64,000 nucleotides of DNA from Aurantiacibacter marinus (GTDB lineage Bacteria; Pseudomonadota; Alphaproteobacteria; Sphingomonadales; Sphingomonadaceae): positions 620,001 to 684,000 of the forward strand of contig NZ_LDCP01000001.1 in assembly GCF_001021555.1 (NCBI RefSeq), written 5' to 3'. The position numbers were made by a program, and so were the translations under genes. Shown in pieces: positions 46,018 to 56,670 of the stretch. The notes below the pieces were generated by a model. That model did not search any database, had not been told where the DNA came from, and worked only from the letters and a program-made list of their open reading frames with translations. The first letter of the stretch is position 1. Every line of letters starts with the position of its first letter.

Positions 46018-46720
46018 GCGCATATTTCAAGCTGGCTCCAATCATCAGAGCGGAAAACCCGATGATGAGCATGGCCCATAACCAGTGTGGCAGGAACAGG
46101 GCTGCTTCCATAGCGCCGGTGTCGGACCGCATCACTTGTCCGCCCACGATGCCGCTTTCGCTGAACAGATAATTCCAATCGGAAAACATGCTGAGAGCGC
46201 CGAGCATCCCGAGGAACTGGAGCGCGAAGCGTTTTAGCCAATCCTGCCCGCGCCATGCGATCCACGTAAGGGCGGCCGCGATCAGTGGCAGGACAATCCA
46301 GCCGATGATGCTGCGCACCCAGATCAGCGTCGAAAGAACAAGAGCGGCTGCCAGCGCCATGAGCTCAGGCTGCCAATATTTGCGCGCGCTGCTGGCCAGG
46401 ATCAGGCCCGCGCCCATCACACTTGGCCCAAGCGGCCCGCCCATGGCGATCAGCGCGCGGTCCAGGCCGTAACTCTCGAACGCCATGCGGGACGTGGCAT
46501 AGCCGGAGCCATCGCCATTCAGCACCAGCATCTCAAATCCGTTGCCAGTTGCCAGCGCGGTCAGGCCATGGCCCATTTCGTGATACCAGGTCGACAGGAT
46601 GATGAAGGGGTAGATCAGGTAATTGCCCAGCGGCAACGCCGGCAGGAACAGCACCAGCACGCCCGCCAGTATCAAGCGCCCGACCTGTTCTGCCTGACTG
46701 CCGGGGGGCACACGTAACAT
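46001..46720 (-). CDS. M50-family membrane metallopeptidase
   Basis: A 239-aa polytopic protein. Its zinc motif is HEMGH (H47, E48, H51) within a TM helix (IILSTWYHEMGHGLTALATG). The second motif region is SYGLDRALIAMGGPLGPSVM. No PDZ domain, so it belongs to the M50B-like group rather than RseP. Substrate unknown. ATG 46720 shares its A with the stop of the AI-2E-family gene, so the pair is an operon. Confidence 0.85.
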   Translation of the reverse strand: MLRVPPGSQAEQVGRLILAGVLVLFLPALPLGNYLIYPFIILSTWYHEMGHGLTALATGNGFEMLVLNGDGSGYATSRMAFESYGLDRALIAMGGPLGPSVMGAGLILASSARKYWQPELMALAAALVLSTLIWVRSIIGWIVLPLIAAALTWIAWRGQDWLKRFALQFLGMLGALSMFSDWNYLFSESGIVGGQVMRSDTGAMEAALFLPHWLWAMLIIGFSALMIGASLKYALNREG

Positions 46721-47808
46721 CAGTCCGCCGGTGACCTTATCGGGCCTGTCCCAGACTCCCGTGCGTGATACAGGATCGACCACCCGGCAAGGAACAGGCC
46801 CGCCGCCATTGGCCCGACGACGATACCGGCCAGTCCCATCGCGGCAATGCCGCCCAGCGTCGAAATCAGGATAAGCCAATCAGGAATGCCGGTATCCCGC
46901 CCCACCAGGATAGGGCGCAGGACGTTGTCTGCCATGCCGATAATCGCCACGCCGGAAACCAGCACCAGCACGCCCTGCCAGATATGTCCCGTGGCGAGCA
47001 GATAAAGGGCCACCGGCCCCCAGACGATCGCGGGGCCGACTGCGGGCAAGAGAGAGAAGAAGGCTGTCAGCAGTCCGAGCAAGACGATCGAAGGCATGCC
47101 AACAATCCAATAGGTCGCCGCACCAAGCGCACCCTGAACCAGCCCGACGACTATGGATCCCTTGATCGTGGCACGGACGATGGACAGGAAACGTTCTGCC
47201 AACTGTTCCGCAATCGGCCGGGCAACAGGCATGTGCGACAGCAGCCGTTCGCCGATGTCCCTGCCGTCCCGCAGGAGGAAATAGGCCACATAAAGTCCGA
47301 CGCCGAAAGCAAGCAGAAAGCCGAGAGCGTTACCGGTGATGGCAAGAGCTTCACGCGCAATAAGCCCGGAACTTTCCAGGGCGATTTCCTGCGCCCGCTG
47401 CTGGACCAACTCAGCCGTGCCGAAGCCCTCCAGATCGAGATTCTGCCTGATCACTTCTGGCAGCGCGCCATGTATGACGTTGAACATCGATGCCAGATCG
47501 ATGCGGCCTTCCTGAAAGGCGACGACCAGCGAAGTTGCCTGTTCCACCACTACCGTACCGATCATGATCGCCGGGATGATCACGGCAACAGTGATCACAA
47601 GCAGTGTGGCGATCGCAGCGCGATTGGTGCCGCCCATCCGGCGCTGGAACCACAGATACAGCGGCTGGAACATGATGGCGGCCAATGCCGCACACAGTAT
47701 CGGCATCACAAAAGGCCAGATGACAGCAATGAAGGCGAGCGTGATCAGCGCAAGGAAGATCAGATAGCCGCCGCTTTCGAGCCGTGCGCGTCCTTCAGCA
47801 GTTTCCAA
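46720..47808 (-). CDS. AI-2E-family transporter (PerM-type permease)
   Basis: A 362-aa protein with about eight TM helices: a pair at 14-50, the soluble middle portion (about 90-155), then helices to 350. Family marks are FMQPLYLWFQRRMGG-like segment near 45-58, DGRDIGERLLSHMPV near 190, and GLLTAFFSLLPAVGPAIVWGP around 245. Members export small molecules or act as Na+/H+ antiporters; the name does not imply AI-2. The 3' end is coupled to the M50 peptidase. It is preceded by the 52-bp repeats behind gyrB. Confidence 0.88.
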   Translation of the reverse strand: METAEGRARLESGGYLIFLALITLAFIAVIWPFVMPILCAALAAIMFQPLYLWFQRRMGGTNRAAIATLLVITVAVIIPAIMIGTVVVEQATSLVVAFQEGRIDLASMFNVIHGALPEVIRQNLDLEGFGTAELVQQRAQEIALESSGLIAREALAITGNALGFLLAFGVGLYVAYFLLRDGRDIGERLLSHMPVARPIAEQLAERFLSIVRATIKGSIVVGLVQGALGAATYWIVGMPSIVLLGLLTAFFSLLPAVGPAIVWGPVALYLLATGHIWQGVLVLVSGVAIIGMADNVLRPILVGRDTGIPDWLILISTLGGIAAMGLAGIVVGPMAAGLFLAGWSILYHARESGTGPIRSPAD

Positions 47809-47850
47809 CGTTGCCTCCTCTTTGGCGCTTCAGTTCCGGCCTGTAGGTCA

Positions 47851-50756
<2,906 letters not shown>

Positions 50757-50764
50757 GGGGTCTG

Positions 50765-50793
50765 GAACAAACGCGCCTCTTACCCAGGCGCGT
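50765..50793 (-). terminator. Inverted repeat C with short T-tract, possible attenuator
   Basis: On the minus strand ACGCGCCT pairs with AGGCGCGT (50771-50778 with 50786-50793), and is followed by TTTGTT. This is terminator-like and lies between a promoter-like element (50832-50870) and gyrB, so it could end a short RNA of about 70 nt or attenuate gyrB. Confidence 0.4.
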
Positions 50794-50831
50794 CTCATGA
50801 CAGCGTAAATACGGCCCGCAACATTGTTGTT

Positions 50832-50870
50832 CAAATGCGTAATAAGCGACATGTGTTGCGGAATTTGCAA
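50832..50870 (-). promoter_or_regulatory. Conserved 39-nt promoter-like element, copy 1 (gyrB side)
   Basis: Read on the minus strand, it has TTGCAA (50865-50870) and GCTTAT (50842-50847) separated by 17 bp. The element is 33/39 identical to one at 53659-53697. It contains the partial palindrome TTGC-N7-GCAA overlapping the -35 position. The minus-strand transcript would lead through hairpins A-C to gyrB. On the plus strand it lies 150 bp upstream of the PEP-CTERM gene, so either neighbour could be the target. Confidence 0.5.
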
Positions 50871-51021
50871 TTCTTTACGCCAGCGTAAGTTAGAGCCGCG
50901 CGCCTGCTTCGTTTTGAAACACCGCCTGTGCGCCGGTGGATTGCACTGCGCTCCTCTGCTTTTCGCAACATCGACACGAACAGATGGCACGAAAGCTGGC
51001 GCGGCCAGTGGGGGAATTGGA

Positions 51022-51687
51022 ATGAAGAAGTATATTGCACTGGCGGGAACGGTCCTTGCGCTGGGTATGGCAACACCGGCCCAGGCGGATATCCTGAATT
51101 ACGGCGTGACCGATGCAACCGGCGGGTCCTGCCCTCACGGTTTGTGGACAAACACGCTCAACAGTGGCTGCGAACGCCATCATTCGTTCCAGGACGACAC
51201 GCTGTTTTCGATCGATACCGATGCCGGCACCGGCACATTCACCGGCACGGCGATCAACCCCTCGGGCCAGACAGCAACGCTCGACCTGACGCTTAGCGGC
51301 TTTCTTGATACTCTCGACGGCACCGGCTTCGATTACAAGGCCGGCGGCGGCCCCTATGACCCATCCGTGCAGGATTACTTCACCAATGCCAGCGGTACGA
51401 TCACCATCGGCGGCGTTACCTACACGCTGAATTCCACCGATCCGATGGCTGGCAATACCGTGTTCCAGTTCGGCACCGGAGCGAATGACAAGACGGGCGA
51501 TTTCGGCGGTTCTGCATGGCTCAACCTGCTCAATCCGCATGGCCATGCGCTGGCCCATTGGGACATCAATTTCGATCTTGCGCTGATCCCCGGCACTCCG
51601 GTTCCGGCGCCTGCGGGCCTGCTGCTCTTCGGTCTTGGCCTTGCCGGTGCCTATGGTATGCGCCGCCGCAAGAAGATTGCTGCATAA
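51022..51687 (+). CDS. PEP-CTERM (VPAP-type) exported protein
   Basis: A 221-aa secreted protein with signal peptide (MKKYIALAGTVLALGMATPAQA) and a beta-rich, Thr/Gly/Asp-rich middle without a known domain. At the C-terminus are VPAPAGLLLFGLGLAG and a basic tail MRRRKK: the sorting signal processed by exosortase. Two cysteines (near CPHGLWTNTLNSGCERHH) may form a disulfide. Exosortase itself is not in the window. ATG 51022 follows GGGGGAATTGG and begins at the signal peptide. The next gene is a TPR lipoprotein of the type found in PEP-CTERM systems. Confidence 0.88.
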   Translation: MKKYIALAGTVLALGMATPAQADILNYGVTDATGGSCPHGLWTNTLNSGCERHHSFQDDTLFSIDTDAGTGTFTGTAINPSGQTATLDLTLSGFLDTLDGTGFDYKAGGGPYDPSVQDYFTNASGTITIGGVTYTLNSTDPMAGNTVFQFGTGANDKTGDFGGSAWLNLLNPHGHALAHWDINFDLALIPGTPVPAPAGLLLFGLGLAGAYGMRRRKKIAA

Positions 51688-51710
51688 TAACGGTGTTATC
51701 GCGAATAGCC

Positions 51711-51741
51711 AGGCGGCGGCGGGTAAGCCCCTCCGCCGCTT
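51711..51741. repeat. Hairpin between the PEP-CTERM gene and the TPR gene
   Basis: A 9-bp stem (GCGGCGG paired with CCGCCGC, plus flanking pairs) with a 13-nt loop, 24 bp after the PEP-CTERM stop. No T-tract follows, so it may slow but not end transcription into the TPR gene. Confidence 0.4.
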
Positions 51742-51780
51742 AGGCGTGTCTTAAGACCATTGCGCTACGGCGTTGCGGTT

Positions 51781-53397
51781 ATGAAATTGCACAAATCAGC
51801 CCTTGCCGTCTTGCTGGCATTGTCTTGCACGGCCTGCGGCATATTCGGCAGCGATCCGTTCGAAACCGGGCGCGATGCCTATGCGCAGCGCGATTACCAC
51901 ACGGCGCGCGTTGCCCTTGCCACGGCGATGAATGCCGAAAATGCGGATCCCGAAGCTGCCGAGCTATACGCCCGCACGCTGCTGGCTTTGGGTGACGGCG
52001 AATCAGCTGAGCGTATTCTGGATACCTTGCGCAGCCGCACCAGTCCCCCGGCCGATCTGGCCAGCCTTTCCGCACAGGCGGCGTTGCTGCGCGGCGACTT
52101 CGAACTTGCACTGGAACGTGCCGGCGCGGCGCACGGGCAGCCGCTGGGGGAATGGGTTGCGATCCGTGCCCTGGGGGAACTGGACCGCGGCGAAGAGGCC
52201 ATGATCCGCTCCAATGCCGCAATTGAAGCCTATCCTGACCACGCCCCGCTGCTGGCCATGCGCGGCGCGATGGCGGTGGCGATGCGGCAAGTTAGTGAGG
52301 CGAAGGAATATTCCGCGCGCGCGCTGGCTGCCGATGCCGATGATCTCGATGCGTTGATGCTTGCCGGGCAATTGCGCGTGATGCGCGCCGATTATGCCGC
52401 GGCGCATGAATTCTACACCAAGGCGCACGGGGAGCATCCAGCCGACCTTGGGGCGCTGTTTGCGCTGGCAGCTGTCGAAGCGGACATGGGCGAATATGAG
52501 CAGGCCGAAACGCATCTCGCCAGCCTGTTGTCAGCCGCGCCCGGGCATCCGATGGGATTGTTGTTGAGCGCGCGCCTCGCCTTTGTGGAAGGCGATCTGG
52601 ATGAAGCGCATACCATCGTCCAGCAATCAGAAAGCAATATCGGCCGGATCCCGCAAGGCCGCCTGCTGATGGGCGAAATCGCCTATCTGCGCGGCTTTCC
52701 GGCGCAGGCGATCGTGCATCTCGAAGCCTTTCTTGCTGTTCTGCCAGGCCACGCCCACGGCAGTACGGTGCTGGCGCGCGCATATTCCGAACAGGGTGAG
52801 GAACAGCGCGCCTGGGACCTGATTGCGCCGCTGGCCGATAGCGCGGTTGCCACGCCGCAGATGCTTGCCTTGGCATCCGATCTGGCAGGCCGCGTGGGCG
52901 AACCGGATCGCTTCGCTGCCCGCCTTGCGGCCATTTTGCCTGATGGCTTTGCAGAGGAATATCGCGCCGCACAGAACGCGTTGGACAGAGGTGACGGTGC
53001 CGAGGCCGAGCGCCGTTTCGCAGCGCTGATCGCAGAGGGCGGGGACCGTGATGCGGTCATCCTCAACAATGGTGCCCATGCTGCGTTGGCTGCGGGCAAT
53101 CCCCAGGAGGCCCTGCGCCGCGCCCGCGCTGCGCACGAACTTGCGCCGCGCGACCCGCGGGTGCGCGATACGCTGGGCTGGGTGCTGTTGGAAAACGGGG
53201 AAGCAGGACCGGCGCTCAATCATCTGACCGCAGCTGTAGAGGGCCAGCCGGGCAATCTTCAGATACGCTGGCATTATGCCAATGCGCTGATCGCCAATGG
53301 TCGCAGCGCCGACGCCCGGCGCATTATCGGCGAGCTGCGCCAATTCGCAGGAACGGAGCAACGTGCCGCGATGGACCGGCTGCTGGCGCGTATCTGA
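51781..53397 (+). CDS. TPR-repeat lipoprotein (PrsT-like)
   Basis: A 538-aa protein with a lipoprotein-type signal (MKLHKSALAVLLALSCTAC). After it come about 14 TPR-like helical repeats, for example DAYAQRDYHTARVALATAM, QAALLRGDFELALERAGAA, AAAHEFYTKAHGEHPADLGA. It resembles PEP-CTERM-system TPR lipoprotein PrsT but is much shorter than the roughly 900-aa model, so the name is tentative. It probably has an envelope role in exopolysaccharide or PEP-CTERM export. ATG 51781 is used; an upstream frame from 51760 adds seven residues. It is 93 bp after the PEP-CTERM gene. Confidence 0.75.
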   Translation: MKLHKSALAVLLALSCTACGIFGSDPFETGRDAYAQRDYHTARVALATAMNAENADPEAAELYARTLLALGDGESAERILDTLRSRTSPPADLASLSAQAALLRGDFELALERAGAAHGQPLGEWVAIRALGELDRGEEAMIRSNAAIEAYPDHAPLLAMRGAMAVAMRQVSEAKEYSARALAADADDLDALMLAGQLRVMRADYAAAHEFYTKAHGEHPADLGALFALAAVEADMGEYEQAETHLASLLSAAPGHPMGLLLSARLAFVEGDLDEAHTIVQQSESNIGRIPQGRLLMGEIAYLRGFPAQAIVHLEAFLAVLPGHAHGSTVLARAYSEQGEEQRAWDLIAPLADSAVATPQMLALASDLAGRVGEPDRFAARLAAILPDGFAEEYRAAQNALDRGDGAEAERRFAALIAEGGDRDAVILNNGAHAALAAGNPQEALRRARAAHELAPRDPRVRDTLGWVLLENGEAGPALNHLTAAVEGQPGNLQIRWHYANALIANGRSADARRIIGELRQFAGTEQRAAMDRLLARI

Positions 53398-53431
53398 CGC
53401 CGGACGCTCACTTGCGTCGCACCCACACAAC

Positions 53432-53468
53432 AAAAAGGGCCGCTCCAGCGTATGGAGCGGCCCTTTTT
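53432..53468. terminator. Bidirectional rho-independent terminator
   Basis: A perfect 16-bp stem (53432-53447 with 53453-53468), loop GCGTA, with AAAAA at the left end and TTTTT at the right. It works both ways: for the TPR gene on the plus strand and for the 26-residue peptide gene on the minus strand. Confidence 0.93.
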
Positions 53469-53485
53469 GTCGCGGCGCAAATTCC

Positions 53486-53566
53486 TTAGAGGATGCCGAA
53501 AAACAGTGTTGAGCTGATGGTTACAGCTGCCAGTGTCGCGAGAATGTTTGATGCGAAATTGCGCAT
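53486..53566 (-). CDS. 26-residue hydrophobic peptide (single TM)
   Basis: A very short gene: MRNFASNILATL then AAVTISSTLFFGIL, one TM-length hydrophobic stretch after a basic-amphipathic start. A good ribosome site (CAGGAAAC) lies 7 nt before the ATG. A terminator lies 18 bp past the stop, and a promoter-like element (TTGCAA-17-GATAAT) lies about 100 bp upstream. The promoter, ribosome site, frame and terminator together make it a credible self-contained gene. Function unknown; small membrane peptides of this kind often modulate membrane enzymes. Confidence 0.65.
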   Translation of the reverse strand: MRNFASNILATLAAVTISSTLFFGIL

Positions 53567-53658
53567 GGATTGTTTCCTGTCTTGTTTTTGAAGCGTGATG
53601 CCGGGAATCGCCCCGGCACCGCCGTTGCCGCCCAAGTGGCCCTTGTTTGATAATTCTA

Positions 53659-53697
53659 CAATTGAGTAATTATCGACATGTGTTGCGCATTTTGCAA
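53659..53697 (-). promoter_or_regulatory. Conserved 39-nt promoter-like element, copy 2 (small peptide gene)
   Basis: On the minus strand: -35 TTGCAA (53692-53697), 17-bp spacer, -10 GATAAT (53669-53674). The whole element, including the spacer, is 33/39 identical to copy 1 at 50832-50870, so it is likely an operator as well as a promoter. It is 93 bp before the peptide gene's start codon. It is also 69 bp upstream of guaA on the other strand. Confidence 0.55.
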
Positions 53698-53765
53698 CAC
53701 GAGTGAATTGTGGTGCATTCTGCCCATGCTGGACACGCGCGCAGCTTCGCGCCAAAGCCTCCTGC

Positions 53766-55352
53766 ATGCAGACAGATCATCTCCCTGATTCCATCCTTAT
53801 CGTCGATTTCGGCAGCCAGGTGACGCAGCTTATCGCGCGCCGTGTGCGCGAAGCCGGCGTCTATTCCGAAATTGCGCCGTTCAGCATGGCGGAAGAAGCA
53901 TTCAAGCGGATGCGGCCCAAAGGCATCATCCTCTCCGGCTCTCCTGCCAGTGTGCCCGAAGACGGCAGCCCGCGCGCGCCGGACATTCTGTTCGAAAGTG
54001 GCCTGCCGATTCTTGGTATCTGTTACGGTCAGCAGGTGATGACACACCAGCTCGGCGGCGAAGTGCGCCCCGGCCATGAGACTGGAGCCGAAGGAAATCG
54101 GGGCGGCGAATTTGGGCGTGCTTTCCTGACCGTAACCAAGGAGTGCGCGCTGTTCGATGGCCTCTGGCAAGTTGGCGAGCGGCATCAGGTTTGGATGAGC
54201 CACGGCGACAAGGTCACACAATTTGCAGATGGCTTTGAAATTGTTGCAACCAGCGACGGTGCGCCTTTCGCCGTAATCGCTGATGAAGCGCGGAAATATT
54301 ACGGCACGCAGTTCCATCCTGAAGTCTATCACACCCCCGACGGTGCAAAGCTGCTCGCCAATTTCGTGCGGCATGTGTGCGGGCTGGCCGGCGACTGGAC
54401 GATGGCCGCTTACCGCGACACCAAGATCGCCGAAATCCGCGCGCAAGTGGGTGACGGGAAGGTCATCTGCGGCCTGTCTGGCGGCGTGGACAGCTCTGTC
54501 GCGGCGATCCTTATCCATGAGGCTATTGGCGCCCAGCTGACCTGTGTGTTTGTCGATCACGGGCTGCTCCGCCAGAATGAGCGTGAGCAGGTAGAGGCCA
54601 TGTTCCGCGGGGCCTACAATATCCCGCTGGTGGTGGTGGATGCGGAAGACCGGTTCATGGCCGGCCTTGCTGGGGAGACCGATCCGGAAAAGAAGCGCAA
54701 GTTCATCGGCGGCGAATTCATCGCCGTGTTCGAGGAAGAAGCAAACCGGATCGGCGGCGCGGATTTCCTCGCGCAGGGCACGCTCTATCCCGATGTGATC
54801 GAAAGCGTCTCCTTCACCGGAGGGCCTTCGGTAACGATCAAGAGCCACCACAATGTCGGCGGCCTGCCCGAACGCATGAATATGGAACTGGTCGAGCCAC
54901 TGCGCGAACTGTTCAAGGATGAAGTCCGCGCATTGGGACGTGAACTCGGCCTGCCGGACATGTTCGTTGGTCGCCATCCTTTCCCCGGCCCCGGCCTTGC
55001 CATCCGCATTCCCGGCGAAGTGACGAAGGAACGCTGTGATATCCTGCGCAAGGCCGACGCGATCTATCTCGAGGAAATCCGCAACGCCGGTCTGTATGAC
55101 GCGATCTGGCAGGCGTTTGCCGTGCTTCTGCCGGTGAAAACCGTGGGCGTGATGGGCGATGCCCGCACTTATGATAATGTGTGCGGCCTTCGTGCTGTGA
55201 CCAGCACCGATGGCATGACGGCGGATGTATACCCCTTCGACGCCGCCTTCCTGACCGGCTGTGCAACCCGCATCGTCAACGAAGTGCAGGGCGTGAACCG
55301 GGTGGTGTATGACTACACCAGCAAGCCGCCCGGGACGATTGAGTGGGAGTGA
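53766..55352 (+). CDS. guaA: GMP synthase (glutamine-hydrolysing)
   Basis: Converts XMP to GMP. The 528-aa protein has a class I amidotransferase domain (C86 in [11 protein letters not shown] and E in FHPEVYHT), an ATP pyrophosphatase domain with the PP-loop [12 protein letters not shown], and a C-terminal dimerisation domain ending PPGTIEWE, the invariant terminus. ATG 53766 ([13 protein letters not shown]) is used; upstream ATG 53703 overlaps the peptide promoter region. The next gene starts four bases after its stop. Confidence 0.97.
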   Translation: MQTDHLPDSILIVDFGSQVTQLIARRVREAGVYSEIAPFSMAEEAFKRMRPKGIILSGSPASVPEDGSPRAPDILFESGLPILGICYGQQVMTHQLGGEVRPGHETGAEGNRGGEFGRAFLTVTKECALFDGLWQVGERHQVWMSHGDKVTQFADGFEIVATSDGAPFAVIADEARKYYGTQFHPEVYHTPDGAKLLANFVRHVCGLAGDWTMAAYRDTKIAEIRAQVGDGKVICGLSGGVDSSVAAILIHEAIGAQLTCVFVDHGLLRQNEREQVEAMFRGAYNIPLVVVDAEDRFMAGLAGETDPEKKRKFIGGEFIAVFEEEANRIGGADFLAQGTLYPDVIESVSFTGGPSVTIKSHHNVGGLPERMNMELVEPLRELFKDEVRALGRELGLPDMFVGRHPFPGPGLAIRIPGEVTKERCDILRKADAIYLEEIRNAGLYDAIWQAFAVLLPVKTVGVMGDARTYDNVCGLRAVTSTDGMTADVYPFDAAFLTGCATRIVNEVQGVNRVVYDYTSKPPGTIEWE

Positions 55353-55356
55353 CCGG

Positions 55357-56226
55357 GTGAGGCCTGTCGTCGCTGCCTTCGCTGCTTTCGCTGCCCTCGG
55401 CCTTGCGGCCTGCACCCAAGACGCGTCCGCGCCGGAAACTGCAAACGCGTCCACCAGCGATTGCTCATCCGGCGGTATGATCGGTCTGTTCGATCCCGCA
55501 AACGACCTGCTCATCGCCAATTATGATTCCAAGCCCGATGTTGACGACCTGCAAGCGGTCGCGGCGGCGGGTACAGTGCTCCAGGACCCGGCCTATTCCT
55601 GTGTGGACTTTGTCGCCACCCATGGCGCCTACGGTATCCAGACCGGCGAATTTCTTCCCGCAGCCGAACTTTTCAACCTCGCTTTCGGAGACAAATGGCT
55701 CGATGCGCATGAGGACCGTGAAGGGACCATTGCGGCACTGGCGGAGCGGATGCGGACAACCATTTCCGGCGGCGGCAAAGTCTGGGTTGCCGAGGCCGGC
55801 CAATCCGATGTGACAGCGGCCGCGGTAGGGATGCTTCCCGAAGACATGCGGCGCAGCGTCAATATCGTCCAACACAGCTATTGGAACGAGAGCCAGACGA
55901 GCGAGGACGCGATGAACATGGTGGTTTACAACACCACCTATCACCGCGTGCAGGACGGCAATTTTGCGGGCAATGGCTCGCCTGCGTTCAACACGGATGA
56001 TGGCTCGCATTGGAGCGCGCTGCTGGCCGATCCAGACGTGGGCCTGATTTGGCGTGAGGCCAAGCGCCTTTCGGACCTTCACAACCCAGTTGCCGAATAC
56101 GTCAATCCGGCGGTCGCAGCTGGAGGGCTGGACTTTTCTGACACGGTTGAAATCGCCTATATCCTGGGGTTTTACGACATGAAGGGTGTGGGCGAATTTG
56201 TTGCGCGTTTTGCCCCGGCTGAATAG
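55357..56226 (+). CDS. Putative lipoprotein, possibly nucleoside hydrolase-like
   Basis: A 289-aa protein with a lipoprotein signal: RPVVAAFAAFAALGLAAC, lipobox LAAC. The mature start has LLIANYDSKPDVDDLQAVAA, which resembles the DxDxxxDD calcium-binding start of inosine-uridine nucleoside hydrolases, and later ETVEIAYILG-like text near the end. The resemblance is only partial, so the hydrolase call is inference. GTG 55357 is used because it begins directly with the signal; it follows guaA after four bases and is probably coupled to it. Confidence 0.6.
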   Translation: MRPVVAAFAAFAALGLAACTQDASAPETANASTSDCSSGGMIGLFDPANDLLIANYDSKPDVDDLQAVAAAGTVLQDPAYSCVDFVATHGAYGIQTGEFLPAAELFNLAFGDKWLDAHEDREGTIAALAERMRTTISGGGKVWVAEAGQSDVTAAAVGMLPEDMRRSVNIVQHSYWNESQTSEDAMNMVVYNTTYHRVQDGNFAGNGSPAFNTDDGSHWSALLADPDVGLIWREAKRLSDLHNPVAEYVNPAVAAGGLDFSDTVEIAYILGFYDMKGVGEFVARFAPAE

Positions 56227-56250
56227 CACAACGAGCCTGATCGGAACACC

Positions 56251-56544
56251 ACGCCCACCATCATGACTCACGCCATCGTCCCGCTCGCATTGGCGATGGC
56301 GAGCCATGGTCTGCTCGATGCTCTAACCAGCGGCGGGCTTGGTCCGGCCTTGCTCTAGCCAGTCAGTGACGTGCGAATTTTCGCCTCCGTCACGCCGATC
56401 CGCGTATCGCCTAGTGGTGCGGACTTATTCTCCATGCGTGGGCTGGAAACGCTGAAGTCGGAGCTGATTTGGGTATGGCTGCCCTGCGCCGTTCTGGCGC
56501 TGACGGGGCGCTGGACGCTGCGATCTCCGCGCACTGCCAGCTGA
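56251..56544 (+). pseudogene. Decayed membrane metal-dependent hydrolase (DUF457/YbcI-type)
   Basis: One continuous frame recalls the family over its whole length. It starts with ACG CCC ACC ATC (family start MPT-I, ATG changed to ACG), then MTHAIVPLALAMASHGLLDA. Here the family N-terminus (THAIVPLA) is joined straight to a segment (ASHGLLDALTNGG) that normally lies about 100 residues further on, so an internal deletion has occurred. Next, a TAG at 56356-56358 stands where the family has Trp. Beyond it PVSDVRIFASVTPIRVSP and SELIWVWLPC are intact, ending in TGA at 56542. It is a pseudogene with at least three lesions. Confidence 0.75.
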
Positions 56545-56670
56545 AAGAACCGGCTTTATGCTATCACCGCTTGAGGCAGGCCAAGCTTTTCTTGTCTGCA
56601 GCGCTGGAACAGGCCCCGCAGCCAACCATTTCCAATGCAACAATTCCATCTTGCATCGAAAGACCAGACC

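Noticed and set aside
50832-50870. The shared element read as a sigma-54 promoter of the PEP-CTERM gene
   Set aside because: TTGCA fits the -12 part, but the -24 part reads TGTTGC with GT in place of the nearly invariant GG in both copies. The opposite-strand -35/-10 reading with 17-bp spacing fits better.
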